Shown here piece after piece: positions 45,798-56,958 of a stretch of DNA of 64,000 nucleotides. A program made the position numbers and the translations under genes. Every line of letters starts with the position of its first letter. Positions within the stretch are counted from its first letter, which is position 1. This stretch comes from Crotophaga sulcirostris (taxonomy: Eukaryota > Chordata > Aves > Cuculiformes > Crotophagidae): contig VYZB01000196.1 of NCBI GenBank assembly GCA_013397455.1, forward strand, positions 530,073-594,072. The letters are read 5' to 3'. The notes beneath the pieces were generated by a model, which worked only from the letters and a program-made list of their open reading frames with translations, did no database searches and was not told where the DNA came from.

Positions 45798-45853
45798 CAT
45801 AGAATCATTTATGTTGGAAAAGACCTTTAGGATCATTGAGTCCAACTGTAAAT
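45798..45853 (-). mobile_element. CR1 LINE 3'-end stub, older lineage
   Basis: CATAGAATCATTTATGTTGG, AAAAGACCTTTAGGATCATT, GAGTCCAACTG: the extreme 3' end of a CR1 in reverse complement. Confidence 0.8.
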
Positions 45854-46394
45854 CTGTTTTAGATTACCAAATCCCAATAAGACATGCTCTAGGCAGTTCT
45901 GTCTGTACATCTGTATTTGCTGTCCCTGGGTTTTGTGCAGGTTTCAGGTGGCCACCCTTTGTCACCAAGGAAGTGAATTTTTTGTAACTTTGTATTTTTT
46001 GCAAAGGTTTTGTTTATTTGGATGTATGACTCTCATTTGCAGCTGCTGGAAAGGAAGAAAGTTTTTTACAACTAAACTATTACAACTCCTCTAGGCTCTC
46101 TGAAGATTTTGATGCAGTTTCTGGTTTTCGTTGCAGAATTCCTATGTGACCCAACTCATGCAATTTTTATAAGTTTCAGTTTTTCCCCTTTGAAAAAGGA
46201 AAATAAACAAGGTACCTGTTTTTCTCTCTATTCCATTGCTCTGCGTGTGCACCTGTGCTGGTTCCTACTTATTGCTCTGGCAATAGCAAGGTTACATCCC
46301 TTTGGGGTGCATAGAACCCCAAATTAAGGCCACTTTCTTAGATCCCCCCCAGTAACTTTTTATGCTATAAAGGTTGGAATCTGCACGGTCATTG
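45854..46394. other. unique non-coding sequence
   Basis: No repeat or gene recognised. Confidence 0.4.
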
Positions 46395-46520
46395 GAGGAA
46401 AGACATGGGGTTAAACTGCAGCAGAGAAATTAGCCTTGATATTGGGAAACACTTGCTAAGCCTAAGGAGAAATGAAGAGTGTAGTTCTGATCCTTGTAGC
46501 AATCTTGATCACTGCTTTGG
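46395..46520 (+). mobile_element. decayed CR1-like fragment
   Basis: GGTTAAACTGCAGCAGAGAA, then AGCCTTGATATTGGGAAACA matches the LKLQQ..F.LDIRKNF-coding part of an old CR1 in order. It is surrounded by unrecognisable sequence. Not enough is left to assign a family. Confidence 0.5.
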
Positions 46521-47144
46521 CAGGGAGCATAACCACCACCTAGAACAGTCTATGGACAGGCAGGTGGGAAAACTCCTCCTCATCCCAGCTGCTGAGCCAG
46601 TAACAGTGGAACAGAAACATTCAGTAGGTCTTGAGGTTCAGCAGACACCACCTTGTTCATGAAACAAAGCCAGACAACACACACAAAATCCACGGAATCA
46701 TTGAGAATAGGGTTGGGCAGGCACTAGACTCCTCTTGACTCCAGTCATGCTCTTAACCATTGTTTGTCCACCTTCTTCCTAGATCTATCATGATTAAGGT
46801 GCCTTACCTTGTTGCTGCACCTTGATAACCTTGTCCTTAACTAATCTTTCCTCATGGGCTAAATCTCCCCAGTAATGTAACCCTGGTGCTTTCTTGTCCC
46901 CGGTCTCCATGAAACGGGTCCACGTGGCTCCCATGAAGGTGCCTGAGGGCAGACTGATACATCGTGCATTTTAAGTCAGACCTATGTCATGAGTCAAGTG
47001 ATGGAAAGGCAAATGGTAATACTTTGGGCGAAATGTTTCATATTAAAGCACTTCTTTGTTACCCCTTTTACTGCTTAAATCCATAACAATGTTGAAAGGG
47101 AGGAAAAAGAAATCTTAATTGCCCACTTGCCCAAGTGGAATAAT
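46521..47144. other. unique non-coding sequence
   Basis: Nothing recognised. Confidence 0.4.
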
Positions 47145-47308
47145 ATCACAGTATTACAAGGTTGGAAAGGACCTCTGAGATCATCGAGTCCAACCTATAA
47201 CCCAACACTAACACCAACCCATCATCTAAACCATGGCACTGAGTGCCTCATCCAATCTCCTTTTAAACACCTCCAGGGTTGGCAACTCCACCACCTCCCT
47301 GGGCAGTG
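47145..47308 (-). mobile_element. CR1 LINE 3' end, young lineage, strongly 5'-truncated
   Basis: ATATCACAGTATTACAAGGT through the UTR to the REVVE segment, ending at CTCCCTGGGCAG. Only a few differences from the other young copies. Confidence 0.94.
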
Positions 47309-48942
47309 ATATGATTCATCTTCTCCCATTTCAGATGTTTAATGAAAGTATCCAGAACACACGTACACATCTTCTATGCAAAGCAATTGCTGCACAGTTC
47401 ATACTAGGAACACAAAACAAACACAAAGAAAATGGAAAATCACTGGGAACATTTTCCTGTCTAAGAGGCAACGACATCTTGTTATCGTCCTGTCTCTCGA
47501 TGTTGTGCAATGGCTTTATCTGTGCCCAATGAGTGATTTGCTGGAAAGGGAGCAGGGTGAAAGTTACAGCAGCTCATAATGTGGTATCTAATCTGCACCA
47601 CTCATGAGGAGTGTCTACTTCAGGATCAGTGACACAGCTCCAGGTCCTGGCCTTACATGAAGACCTGAATTTGCTGGTGCCTACTCCGCCACTGGAGCAG
47701 CAGGAAACCAGAAATGGATGAGTAACAGTACAGGTCCAACCAGAGAAACACTTCTAGGATGAAACATGGCAGGTTTGTGAGAGCAGTCACTTTGAGGTTC
47801 AAAACAGCCAATCCCACAGGCTGCAGCCATGAAATTTGTGCTGGGATACAATCAAAACATCAAGCTTATGGATAACCATTACACTGGATTTATGATTCAT
47901 CTGCAGGGTGGTGCATTAGCAATCTGGTTGGACCCTGGTCCAGTGCTGACATTAAATGCCTTCAAGTGCTACGGCAGCTAGGGTCTTCACTGAAGAGATA
48001 AGTGCCCCTTTTCCCTCAACACTCTTAAAAACATAGAACAAAGCAGTTCTGCTTGGCTAGGCTCCCTACATCTCTGCAGTGTTCCTTCCTTCCTCATCTC
48101 TTTTGATCTAATTTACAAAGAGTAATTAAGATCCACAGCCAAAACATGAAGTAGTTGGGGCAGGATGACATTCTTCCCATTAGCAGCAAGGGGTGAAAGA
48201 GAGAGAGTGAAGTTAACCGTGCAGATGGGGGACAGCAATGAATACAGAGCCCAGTCACATCCTGATGAATTGCTGCTTGATGTCTCTGGGCCATCTGGAG
48301 CTGGTCTCCCCCTGCCATGCAGCAGGATTCCAGGGCCAGAAAGGGGAGGAGAGCTCATTTCTGAGAAGCAGTTAAACTGGTCCAGAGTTGGTTGAAGTGG
48401 TATTGGCATGCAGTGAGCCCCAGACAACCACAGGGAGTGAAAACTGCCCTCAGAGTGTGGCTATGAATAGCAGATAACTGTTACCACAACAGTGGAGGGA
48501 GGCGTGGAAATTAGGGCTTGTTTGTAGAATCTGGAAAGTAATAAGCTCTGTGAACAGACTTGTAGCCTAACTGCATGATGGCTGGGTGTGCTAGCAGGTA
48601 ACAGCAGAGACCTGAGTGCTCATTAACAGCCAGAGCCAACGAGACCACCTTGCCCATATGCTTTGTGACCCTTGTTGCTCAATTCTTAGTCATCCCAGTC
48701 TACCCAGTCCTGGGTAGGCTCCCCAAAATACGTAGCTTGAAAAGACGAGCAGCAGCCAATGGGATTATAGCTCAGCACCAAGGTAAAGCAAGTCCTGAGT
48801 GTGGCTGATACTTGGGAAGCTTCCATTTGCCCATTAGTCTCTGTTTAATTAACAAATGACTTTTAACAAAGCCGACCATTGCCTGGTTACTTGGACTACC
48901 CTTGTGATCACTGGGAGAAAGGAGCACTTCCAGACGGCTTTC
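47309..48942. other. unique non-coding sequence
   Basis: About 1.6 kb without a recognised transposon or gene. Confidence 0.4.
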
Positions 48943-49069
48943 ACAGTATCACAGTATTACAAAGGACCTCTGAGATCATCGAGTCCAACCTAGAACCCAA
49001 CACTTAACACCAACCCATCATCTAAACCATGGCACTGAGTGCCTCATCCAATCTCCTCTTAAACACCTC
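48943..49069 (-). mobile_element. CR1 LINE 3' end, young lineage, shortest copy
   Basis: TCACAGTATCACAGTATTAC, then AAAGGACC (the GGTTGG of other copies is deleted), the UTR with an extra T in the hexamer stretch, and the last ORF2 codons. Stops near 49069 at TTAAACACCTC. Confidence 0.93.
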
Positions 49070-50559
49070 ATCCTGCAGTGACTGCCTCAAGGGGAAATGA
49101 TCAATTGTGCCTTTATATGCTGAAAGGTCTGAGGGTGACTGGTTCAGGCACAGGATCTACTTTGTGGTCAGATGGTGTCTCAGGTTAGACAAAATTAATT
49201 CTGGCTGTAATGACCATGCAATAACGCACTCGACACCAGAGCTGCTGCCCAGCTTTGCCAAACAGGTTGTGGATAATTTTCCAGGACTCTTTTCAACAAT
49301 TTTGTTGCTCTTTTTTTCTCCCTTCCCAGCCTTAGGTAAAGTTGTTATCTTAAGCATAACACATTTGCACACAAATAGAGGTTCGTGTTATGAGCAACAA
49401 ATCATGTCTTGGCTTAACAAGAGTAAATATACACACACCTTGTAACTGCTGTCCCTGGGGTATCCACAAATCAACAGCTGCCAGCTATGTAAAAGTGCCT
49501 GCATTGGAGCACTCTGTGGGAAAAATACTGCCTGTGACCCACATGTAGGTAATTCTTGTTCAACAGCACGAAACAATGTTCAAAAACGTGTCCCCTCCAC
49601 ACCCCCAATTGACTCTGTTTCATGCAATGTACTTCACCATTATTGAGAATAATAAGAACGACAACATAACCCTTAATTAAAATGGAAAAAAAATATTTTT
49701 CTTTGGAATGTATAAACTCTAAACATAGAATACATAGATTCTATAAATGATACAAAATATTTTGTATCTATGTATATATATTTAATGGAACCATTATTAT
49801 ACCCAATTACCTCACAAATCTTTTTATATTTCATTAAACAGGTAAACTATTTATATATTTTATGCAAAATATAACATTAACTCAGCATCAACTTGATCTG
49901 CACACTTGCCTTCAGATTTGCTTTCATTTGCACATTCTTGAATTTACACAGTAAGTTTTGATAATTAAATTTTATCAGGAACCCTATAAAGCAATGTTGT
50001 ATTTTTACTCCTGCAAGGATGCTTTTTGCAGTCATCCCCTCCCAGGGAATGATTTAGTAAGAGTGAAGACTTTTCTGGGGAAAGCTAATGGTGCTCATAA
50101 ATTCAAAGCTAAGAGTCTTCCTTATGACTTGGGTGGCTTAAACTATACAAAAGATGTTTTCTGGCCTTGAGTTAATACAAGGGGTGAATATGCATCCCTG
50201 TGAAAACCTTCCCATGAAGAAAAGAATTTCATGTGATTTCAAAATCACCATTACAATGTCTGAATTGTTATTCTGGTGTTTGGTAAAGCACTGAAAGTAA
50301 TATCAGTCCACAAAGAAAAGTACGAATAATTTTCCATGTTCTTTGAATCTTTTTATTGCATTACAAAACTCTTAATGTGATTGCAGACTCTCAAGGTTGA
50401 ATAGTCAAAAGAAGCTGCTTGTGCGTTAGCTTGTAGAGGCCAACGTTGTAATCCTGTGGCATTCAACTTCAAAATCATCATAAAATCTAGAAAAAAAATT
50501 ACTTTATCCACCAGAAGAGTTCCCATTATTCTCTTCATAACCGGTTATAATACAGTTAT

Positions 50560-51060
50560 GCAATCGCCTTAGACTTTAATGCAAGCTTTTAATAGTAGTT
50601 TTATCCTTAAAACTTCAGCAAAATCAGCTGAAATCCTTGCAAATCAGAACAGAGCAGCTTTTGGAGAAGCGTTCTCCTTCCTTTATGATTGTGGTTAATT
50701 AACATAATGCACTTTCTGCCTTCCAAAATGTTAATTTTATCAACCCCTGCTGAATTTCACAACAATTCACCGAAGATTAATCACTAAAAGCAGCATTTCT
50801 ATTTAAAACTAAATAAACCAGTGTCATTATAACTTCCTAAACACTACTGTTAGCAGCCAATATGGAATGGTGAATCCTGAGCTGAGTCCCACCAGGGGGC
50901 TAAATTCATAGATGTTTACATACAAGTAACTTGAGTGAAGCCCTTAATGTCATTACCTCCAGCTGAGCTTAACCCTCCTCTTATAGGCAGTGGAGTAAAT
51001 CAAGCACCTGCCCTAATTTGTAACTGCATTCAGGTAAGACGAATTATGCCCTAGAAGTGC
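50560..51060. promoter_or_regulatory. candidate conserved non-coding element around a CTCF-like motif
   Basis: Repeat-free, AT-rich, with GTGGTTAATTAACATAATGC, CCGAAGATTAATCAC, ATTTAAAACTAAATAAACCA and a CTCF-type core at 50889-50902. No open frame. It looks like the most regulatory-looking segment of the window, but conservation is not tested. Confidence 0.3.
50889..50902 (+). promoter_or_regulatory. CTCF-like binding motif
   Basis: CCACCAGGGGGCTA fits the vertebrate CTCF core CCASYAGRKGGC at all 12 positions. A single match in 64 kb is not rare, but its location inside a non-repetitive, AT-rich block makes it a reasonable candidate insulator or loop anchor. Confidence 0.5.
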
Positions 51061-51319
51061 CAGGATCTCTCTAAAGACTACAAAAGGAGTCTAGACAACT
51101 GCCTCACATGTGAACTTCTATGTTCTTTCATGACCTTCTAAGTAGAGATGTCTACATTTAGTCAAATGATTCCCACCCAGGTCCTCAAATAAGATTTGTC
51201 TTCATTTTTCTCTATCTGAAATCACAGCAGAACCTACAAGTATTGCAAAATTTTGGCTGAAGACAATGAGTATGCTGGGAGATAATTTTTGACCAACGCT
51301 CTAATGCCATGTGGATGGT

Positions 51320-51362
51320 AGTATCACAGTATTACAAGGTTGGAAAGGACCTCTGAGATCAT
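51320..51362 (-). mobile_element. CR1 LINE 3' end, young lineage, running into the gap
   Basis: GTATCACAGTATTACAAGGT, TGGAAAGGACCTCTGAGATC, AT, then N. Its length is unknown. It points into the gap, away from the sense copy on the other side. Confidence 0.93.
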
Positions 51363-52118
51363 NNNNNNNNNNNNNNNNNNNNNNNNNNNNNNNNNNNNNN
51401 NNNNNNNNNNNNNNNNNNNNNNNNNNNNNNNNNNNNNNNNNNNNNNNNNNNNNNNNNNNNNNNNNNNNNNNNNNNNNNNNNNNNNNNNNNNNNNNNNNNN
51501 NNNNNNNNNNNNNNNNNNNNNNNNNNNNNNNNNNNNNNNNNNNNNNNNNNNNNNNNNNNNNNNNNNNNNNNNNNNNNNNNNNNNNNNNNNNNNNNNNNNN
51601 NNNNNNNNNNNNNNNNNNNNNNNNNNNNNNNNNNNNNNNNNNNNNNNNNNNNNNNNNNNNNNNNNNNNNNNNNNNNNNNNNNNNNNNNNNNNNNNNNNNN
51701 NNNNNNNNNNNNNNNNNNNNNNNNNNNNNNNNNNNNNNNNNNNNNNNNNNNNNNNNNNNNNNNNNNNNNNNNNNNNNNNNNNNNNNNNNNNNNNNNNNNN
51801 NNNNNNNNNNNNNNNNNNNNNNNNNNNNNNNNNNNNNNNNNNNNNNNNNNNNNNNNNNNNNNNNNNNNNNNNNNNNNNNNNNNNNNNNNNNNNNNNNNNN
51901 NNNNNNNNNNNNNNNNNNNNNNNNNNNNNNNNNNNNNNNNNNNNNNNNNNNNNNNNNNNNNNNNNNNNNNNNNNNNNNNNNNNNNNNNNNNNNNNNNNNN
52001 NNNNNNNNNNNNNNNNNNNNNNNNNNNNNNNNNNNNNNNNNNNNNNNNNNNNNNNNNNNNNNNNNNNNNNNNNNNNNNNNNNNNNNNNNNNNNNNNNNNN
52101 NNNNNNNNNNNNNNNNNN
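51363..52118. other. assembly gap (756 N)
   Basis: Unknown sequence between an antisense CR1 (left) and a sense CR1 (right, from 52162). Long open frames drawn through the N run are artefacts. Confidence 0.98.
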
Positions 52119-52161
52119 TCCCTCTGTCATGCTGAGAGGGATCGTGTTGTGAAAGAACAAC

Positions 52162-52635
52162 GAGAGAGAGAGGAGAGCAACAAAGATGGTGAAGGGTTTG
52201 GAGCACAAGACCTGCGAGGAGTGACTGAGGGAGCTGGGGCTGTTTAGTCTGGAGAAGAGGAGGCTCAGGGGAGACCTTATTGCTCTCTACAACTCCCTAA
52301 AAGGGGGTTGTAGTCAGGCAGGGGTTGGTCTCTTCTCACAGGTGACCAGTGACAGAACTAGGGGACATGGACTCAAGCTTCATCGGGCGAGGTTTAGGCT
52401 TGATATTAGGAAGAAGTTCTTCATTGAAAGGGTGATTGGTCATTGGAATGTGTTGCCTGGGGAGGTGGTGGAGTCACTGTCCCTGAAGGTGTTTAAGAGG
52501 AGATTGGCTGAGGCACTCAGTGCTATGGTTTAGATCATGGGTTGGTGTTAGTGTTGGGTTATAGGTTGGACTCGATGATCTCAGAGGTCCTTTCCAACCT
52601 TGTCATGCTATGATACTGTGATAGTATGTGATACA
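52162..52635 (+). mobile_element. CR1 LINE, young lineage, with imperfect target-site duplication
   Basis: ORF2 tail from the [18 protein letters not shown] segment (with a stop after an EHKTCEE segment), [20 protein letters not shown], ending LSAMV, then the UTR and octamer tail. AAGAACAAC, within a longer imperfect match, occurs on both sides (52144-52161 and 52636-52655). Confidence 0.93.
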
Positions 52636-52655
52636 GTGTTTTTGTTAAGAACAAC

Positions 52656-55011
52656 CTCTGTAACTGTCAAGCAGCGCTAGACAGACACACTGGTGCCTTC
52701 CCAGACTCCTCCTCTAAACTTTGTTCATTTCCATGCTGTCTGACTGACATTTCTCCCTGGGTGATCACTGATGGGAATTTTGAATTGGAGCTTTTTAACT
52801 GAGAGCACTATGAAGCATAGCAGCGAGTGACCCATTTTTCACCGTGGCGCATCTATGGACAGATGATACTAGAATTAAATTTGGACCAGGAAGCGGGAAG
52901 TAAAGGTTATTTCTTTAGATGTCAGTAAGGAGAATGAATCAGTCACAATTACTTAAGGAACCTGAGGGAGCAGTTCAAGCATATGGGATGCATGAAGGCA
53001 GATCTAATTGGGGTGATTTTTTGGGGAAGAGGTTCATAAAAATGTGCCTGTCTCCATGGTAACTGAACACGTAGGAGCGCACTTGGTCTGGCTGATCACT
53101 GGAGTCCTCAGTATGTGACTGTCCATCTCTAAAATAAAGCCTAATTGGTTGTTTCCGATTTTTTTCTTCGGCAGGCTGACTCTGACTCTCCTCTACAAAC
53201 GTTGCACACGAGTGATTTCTTCCACCCAAATGCAAAAACTGTACTTTCCAGAACAGATCCAGTTGCTGGAAGAAGTGCAGTGGGGGTAGCCTCAGACATT
53301 CAACTCCTTGGTCTCCAAGGAAAACTTTGTTTATTGGCTTATCATGTGCAGAATCTTGTCTGGATATGGAACATTTTCCAGAAATATTTGGACCAATACA
53401 TACAAGGTATGAAGCAAGCAAAGTAATCATGACCTCGCATTGAATCTGAGTACTACTTGTATGTTTTTCATTAGTTAATTGAATTATATCCCCACATGGA
53501 TCATGATCATGACTGCATTAGTCTCCATCAATCAGCAAGTGAAAACACACTCAGCCAATATCCTTTGCTATTTCCAAATGGATCAATAGAGAAAGCAAAA
53601 GGTTAACTTCATCTTTCATACGTACTGTTTCCCAGTTACTTGTTGTGGACTGGCAAAACCAGAAAAACACGGAAATATAAAAGATGATAAAAATAGTTCT
53701 ATTGCAGTTTCTGAAAGCACAGCCCTTAGAGCTTTTTTATTCTGGAAGAGAAACAGAGGTGCATAGCAGTATTATTCATAGCTCTTTGTATAGATCACTG
53801 AATTGGGGCAGTTAATTATTTTTCAAGATTAGCCCATTGACAAAATTATACAGATTTAGAGGACAATGCTTTGTGTATTGCCAACAATATATTAGTTCAT
53901 CTTTCAATTGATAAAATAATTAAGGGCTTGGTTGAAAAGGGCATATTTCTCTCTGTGACTATTGGTGCCTGAAAGCATGAAATTTCAAAATGTTTCCAAT
54001 AGTTGTTCATTGAAAGGAGAATAATTCATTTTCCGCCTAATTATTTTCAAGAGAGAAATAAAAAATGGTATTAGGAATGTTTAAAAATGTAAGAAGTGCA
54101 CTATGTTCAAATGGTTTGAACTTTGGCCATGCACCGTCGTTTGCAGATGATAATGAAAATAGTAGCCTTGGGAGAAACCATTTTGTCTACAACTTAATGA
54201 CAAATAAAAGGAATATTAGCTTCAGACTAATTGCTAAATTCATATAGTGCATCATACAGCAAAGTATGCAATGTACCTGTTGCCATTCAGTTCTGTGGGA
54301 TATGTAACTAGGTTTTAAATCACTTTTCCTCATCTGGAAAAGGTTTTCAGAGTGGCAGAGAATACTTAACAGACCTTACTATAGAATATATGAAAACACT
54401 GAGGAATGTCACCACTAAAAGGATGGCTTGGCAACCTGAGTGACTCTTAAGATGTTTTCTGATTATTGGAAATTAAATATTATGGTAGAAGAAGGTTGCT
54501 TGGTTATAATTTTCAGATTTGTGAAGGATACTGAAAATAGAGATGATACTTTCAGGAACTGAAAACTAATTGCTTTTATTTCCTTTTGTAAAAAGTTAAA
54601 GTGTTTTTGGGATTTGCAGGTTATTTTGGCTTTTTTTTCATTCTTTAATGGCACAGTTATAAAAGTAAAACAATCTGTTCTTGTCTGTGAAGAAATTTAT
54701 GATATAATCTGTTCACTGAAGAGTAAAGTTAAAACTAAAAATGATACATCCTTTGGTCACACTAGTAACTCCTATCTGAAAAATAACCATGACAAAGTAG
54801 AAAATACAGAAAAGGATTTGAGTTCTCTAATGCTTGACTTCACAATTTGATTTTGGCAGGTAAAATCACATTAATCAAGAACGTATCTTTAAATCTCTGA
54901 AGCTGCTTTCAAATCTCAGTTCTCCCAGTTACTTAAAAAAGTAATGGAAACACCACAGTTCAGTTATATCCCAAATGCAGCATGGAAAGAGTATTTTCAG
55001 TGTACAAAAAG
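52656..55011. other. unique AT-rich sequence with a weak exon candidate
   Basis: Mostly repeat-free. 53450-54300 is AT-rich with TAATTA/ATTAATT cores. Contains the splice-site-flanked frame at 53175-53406 listed separately. Confidence 0.4.
53175..53406 (+). other. weak exon candidate (coding or lncRNA)
   Basis: A good pyrimidine tract (TTGTTTCCGATTTTTTTCTT) and CGGCAG precede 53175, and a donor-like AAG/GTATGA follows 53406. The 232 bp between stay open in one frame (starting ADSDSPLQTL, ending YLDQYIQ) but match no protein I recognise. Splice-like pairs occur by chance at this scale, and the opposite strand is also open for 151 codons. Treat as a lead only. Confidence 0.15.
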
Positions 55012-55600
55012 CCCTGCTCTGGGCTTGCCATGCCCTGAGCTGGATGTCCCCGTGGTCACAAGTGTCCCATGGCCAAGGTCATCGTGCTCAACCTGTCTGA
55101 GCTCAGCACTGGGGATGCCCCACATGGCCAAGAGCTGCTTCTCCAGGCAGGCACTGCCCAGCAAACACCAGCCTTTGTGTGCCTGGGTGGGGTACTGGGC
55201 ATCTCTGTTGCTTCTGGGGGACCACGGAGGAACGAAGTGGGGAGAGCAGGGCATGACCCAAGAGTAAGGGGACATCACATTCCTGGCAGGGAAGACCTCA
55301 GGACGGTTACGGGTGGAGGTTTTTCTGGAGATGACCAGCAGGACCACTGTTCTCTCAGGGGTCAGAAAGATGGTGGCAAAGTGAACATCATATCAGAAGA
55401 AAAAGAAGATAATAGGGCATTCATTTATATAGTAGTTTTAAAAGAATTATTGAGATTTTTCTGTACCACTTTGAACTTTGTTAATGTCATTGTAACTGGA
55501 TTAATAACATCTGTTTGTTGCCTTTAGATCAGAATTTGATTTGACCCTGGTTAGACTAAATATAGGTTCATGGGTCCAAGTGTGTCCCTTTAGTTCATAT
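55012..55600 (+). repeat. unclassified dispersed repeat, copy B
   Basis: Direct-strand counterpart of 26200-26800, with the same order of shared blocks. GC-rich first part; the AT-rich tail has the CTGTACCACTTTGAACTTTG and TGTAACTGGATTAATAAC segments, then GTGTCCC. Similarity is roughly three-quarters by eye with small indels. A frame with an NLSELSTGD segment is open in both copies (55069-55527 and minus 26580-26762), but identity is not concentrated at codon positions that I can see. Confidence 0.72.
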
Positions 55601-56870
55601 CAAGACACGGAGCACAGTACTCCCTGACTTTGCTCTGGACTGCTCTGTCTTGCTCTTTACAAGACTTACTCTCTCTACCCTACAGGTATTTAACCCTAAG
55701 AAATGTGATCCAAACCGGTTCGTGTCAGCTGTCTAGGGACAGGAATTAGTGTATGATTTTCTTTTATTTATGAGCAGTTTTAGAAGGTCTCTAAATAAGT
55801 TCATAGGTGCAATGACACCTCCAAGAAATAAGGACTGTGTGGAAATGCAGGGAAATATCTGCCCTCTTGCGAGTTGAACCATTCAGAGAAAAAGACATTT
55901 CATATGGTTTAAATTCTAGATAAAGTTATGTTTCAGGGTTTTTTTCTTTTTTTCATTTTGGGTTTTTTCTCTGTTTATTTTTGCTAGCTATATTGTCTAG
56001 TTTAAATTTCATAAATAAATATTTTTATTTATCTTCTTCTGGAGTTCAGGGTAATTTTAAGATAACATCCCAGCACTCTCTCTTTAGAGGTATTGTGATC
56101 CTAAAATTGGGTACACACTATGAAGGGCCCAAAGCCTTAGCAAAAGCTATGAAATATTTCAAGGGATAATAGGATATGCATCCACTTTCTCTGCATGAAT
56201 GAGCTCGTGCCGCAGAGGTCAGAAGAAGGAGAAATGTCTTCTAATAACCAGCAATAAGCAGGAAAGCTCTCTGTCATGTTGCAAGGTAGACAGGAGCATG
56301 ACTAAAATGTTAGGGTGCTGAGAAAAGGTTTGACAGGGAGGTATGAAAGCACGTTTACTCTTCGAGCAGAAAAGGACAGTGGAAATGGTGCTGAGGGCTG
56401 TACTGGACGATGAATTCAATGGCACAGCAAGAGAGAAGCTGACTCATAAAGTTAATTGATAGCTGGTTGGTTTGCCACTTCTATTTTTCAACCAGACCCC
56501 CTCGTGGAAAAAGAAGGATTCTTTCTCCCATAGACATTAAATGATTGTGAGATTAGTGGCCTAGGAATTATGAAGTCCTCCCTTTGACTCCCTCTGGCTC
56601 TAAACATTAATCAGATAATTGTCTGGGATGTGAGACACATTTACCTGCCTCTTCCTCCCAAGCCTGCGTATTAAATCTTACCTCTGCACTGGGCTGACTT
56701 CACCCAGGCTGTCTTTTGCTGCTGTAGATTTTCTACCTCTTTTATTGTGCATATTTACATAGAAGCAGAAGATGGAGTGAAGAGAAGAAGACTGGTTTTA
56801 GGAACACAAGACCAGGTGTGATGCCTTGGTCCACGGTTGTTACAAGAACTAAGTTGTGTAAACTCTTAAA
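55601..56870. other. unique non-coding sequence
   Basis: Nothing recognised. Contains a T-rich run near 55937-55965. Confidence 0.4.
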
Positions 56871-56958
56871 CACATGGTTTAGTAGGCATGGTGGTGTTGG
56901 GCTGATGGTTGGACTTGATGTTTTAGAGGTCTTTTCCAACCTTAATGACTGTGATTCT
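56871..56958 (+). mobile_element. CR1 LINE 3'-end stub
   Basis: CATGGTTTAGTAGGCATGGT, then GGTGTTGGGCTGATGGTTGG, TTTTCCAACCTTAATGACTG, TGATTCTAA. Same subfamily as the stub at 41029. Confidence 0.85.

Larger units (their letters stand above)
49070..51319. other. AT-rich unique block with regulatory-looking motifs
   Basis: No transposon recognised in 2.2 kb. Contains an extremely AT-rich part (49675-49870) with a perfect 20-bp palindrome (49749-49768), and the possible conserved non-coding block and CTCF-like motif listed separately. Confidence 0.45.

Noticed and set aside
51301..52208. Open frames of about 300 codons
   Set aside because: They consist almost wholly of unknown bases in the assembly gap. 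The same holds for 15657-16193.
52975..53430. 151-codon minus-strand frame opposite the exon candidate
   Set aside because: No domain or start context supports it, and it is mutually exclusive with the plus-strand candidate.
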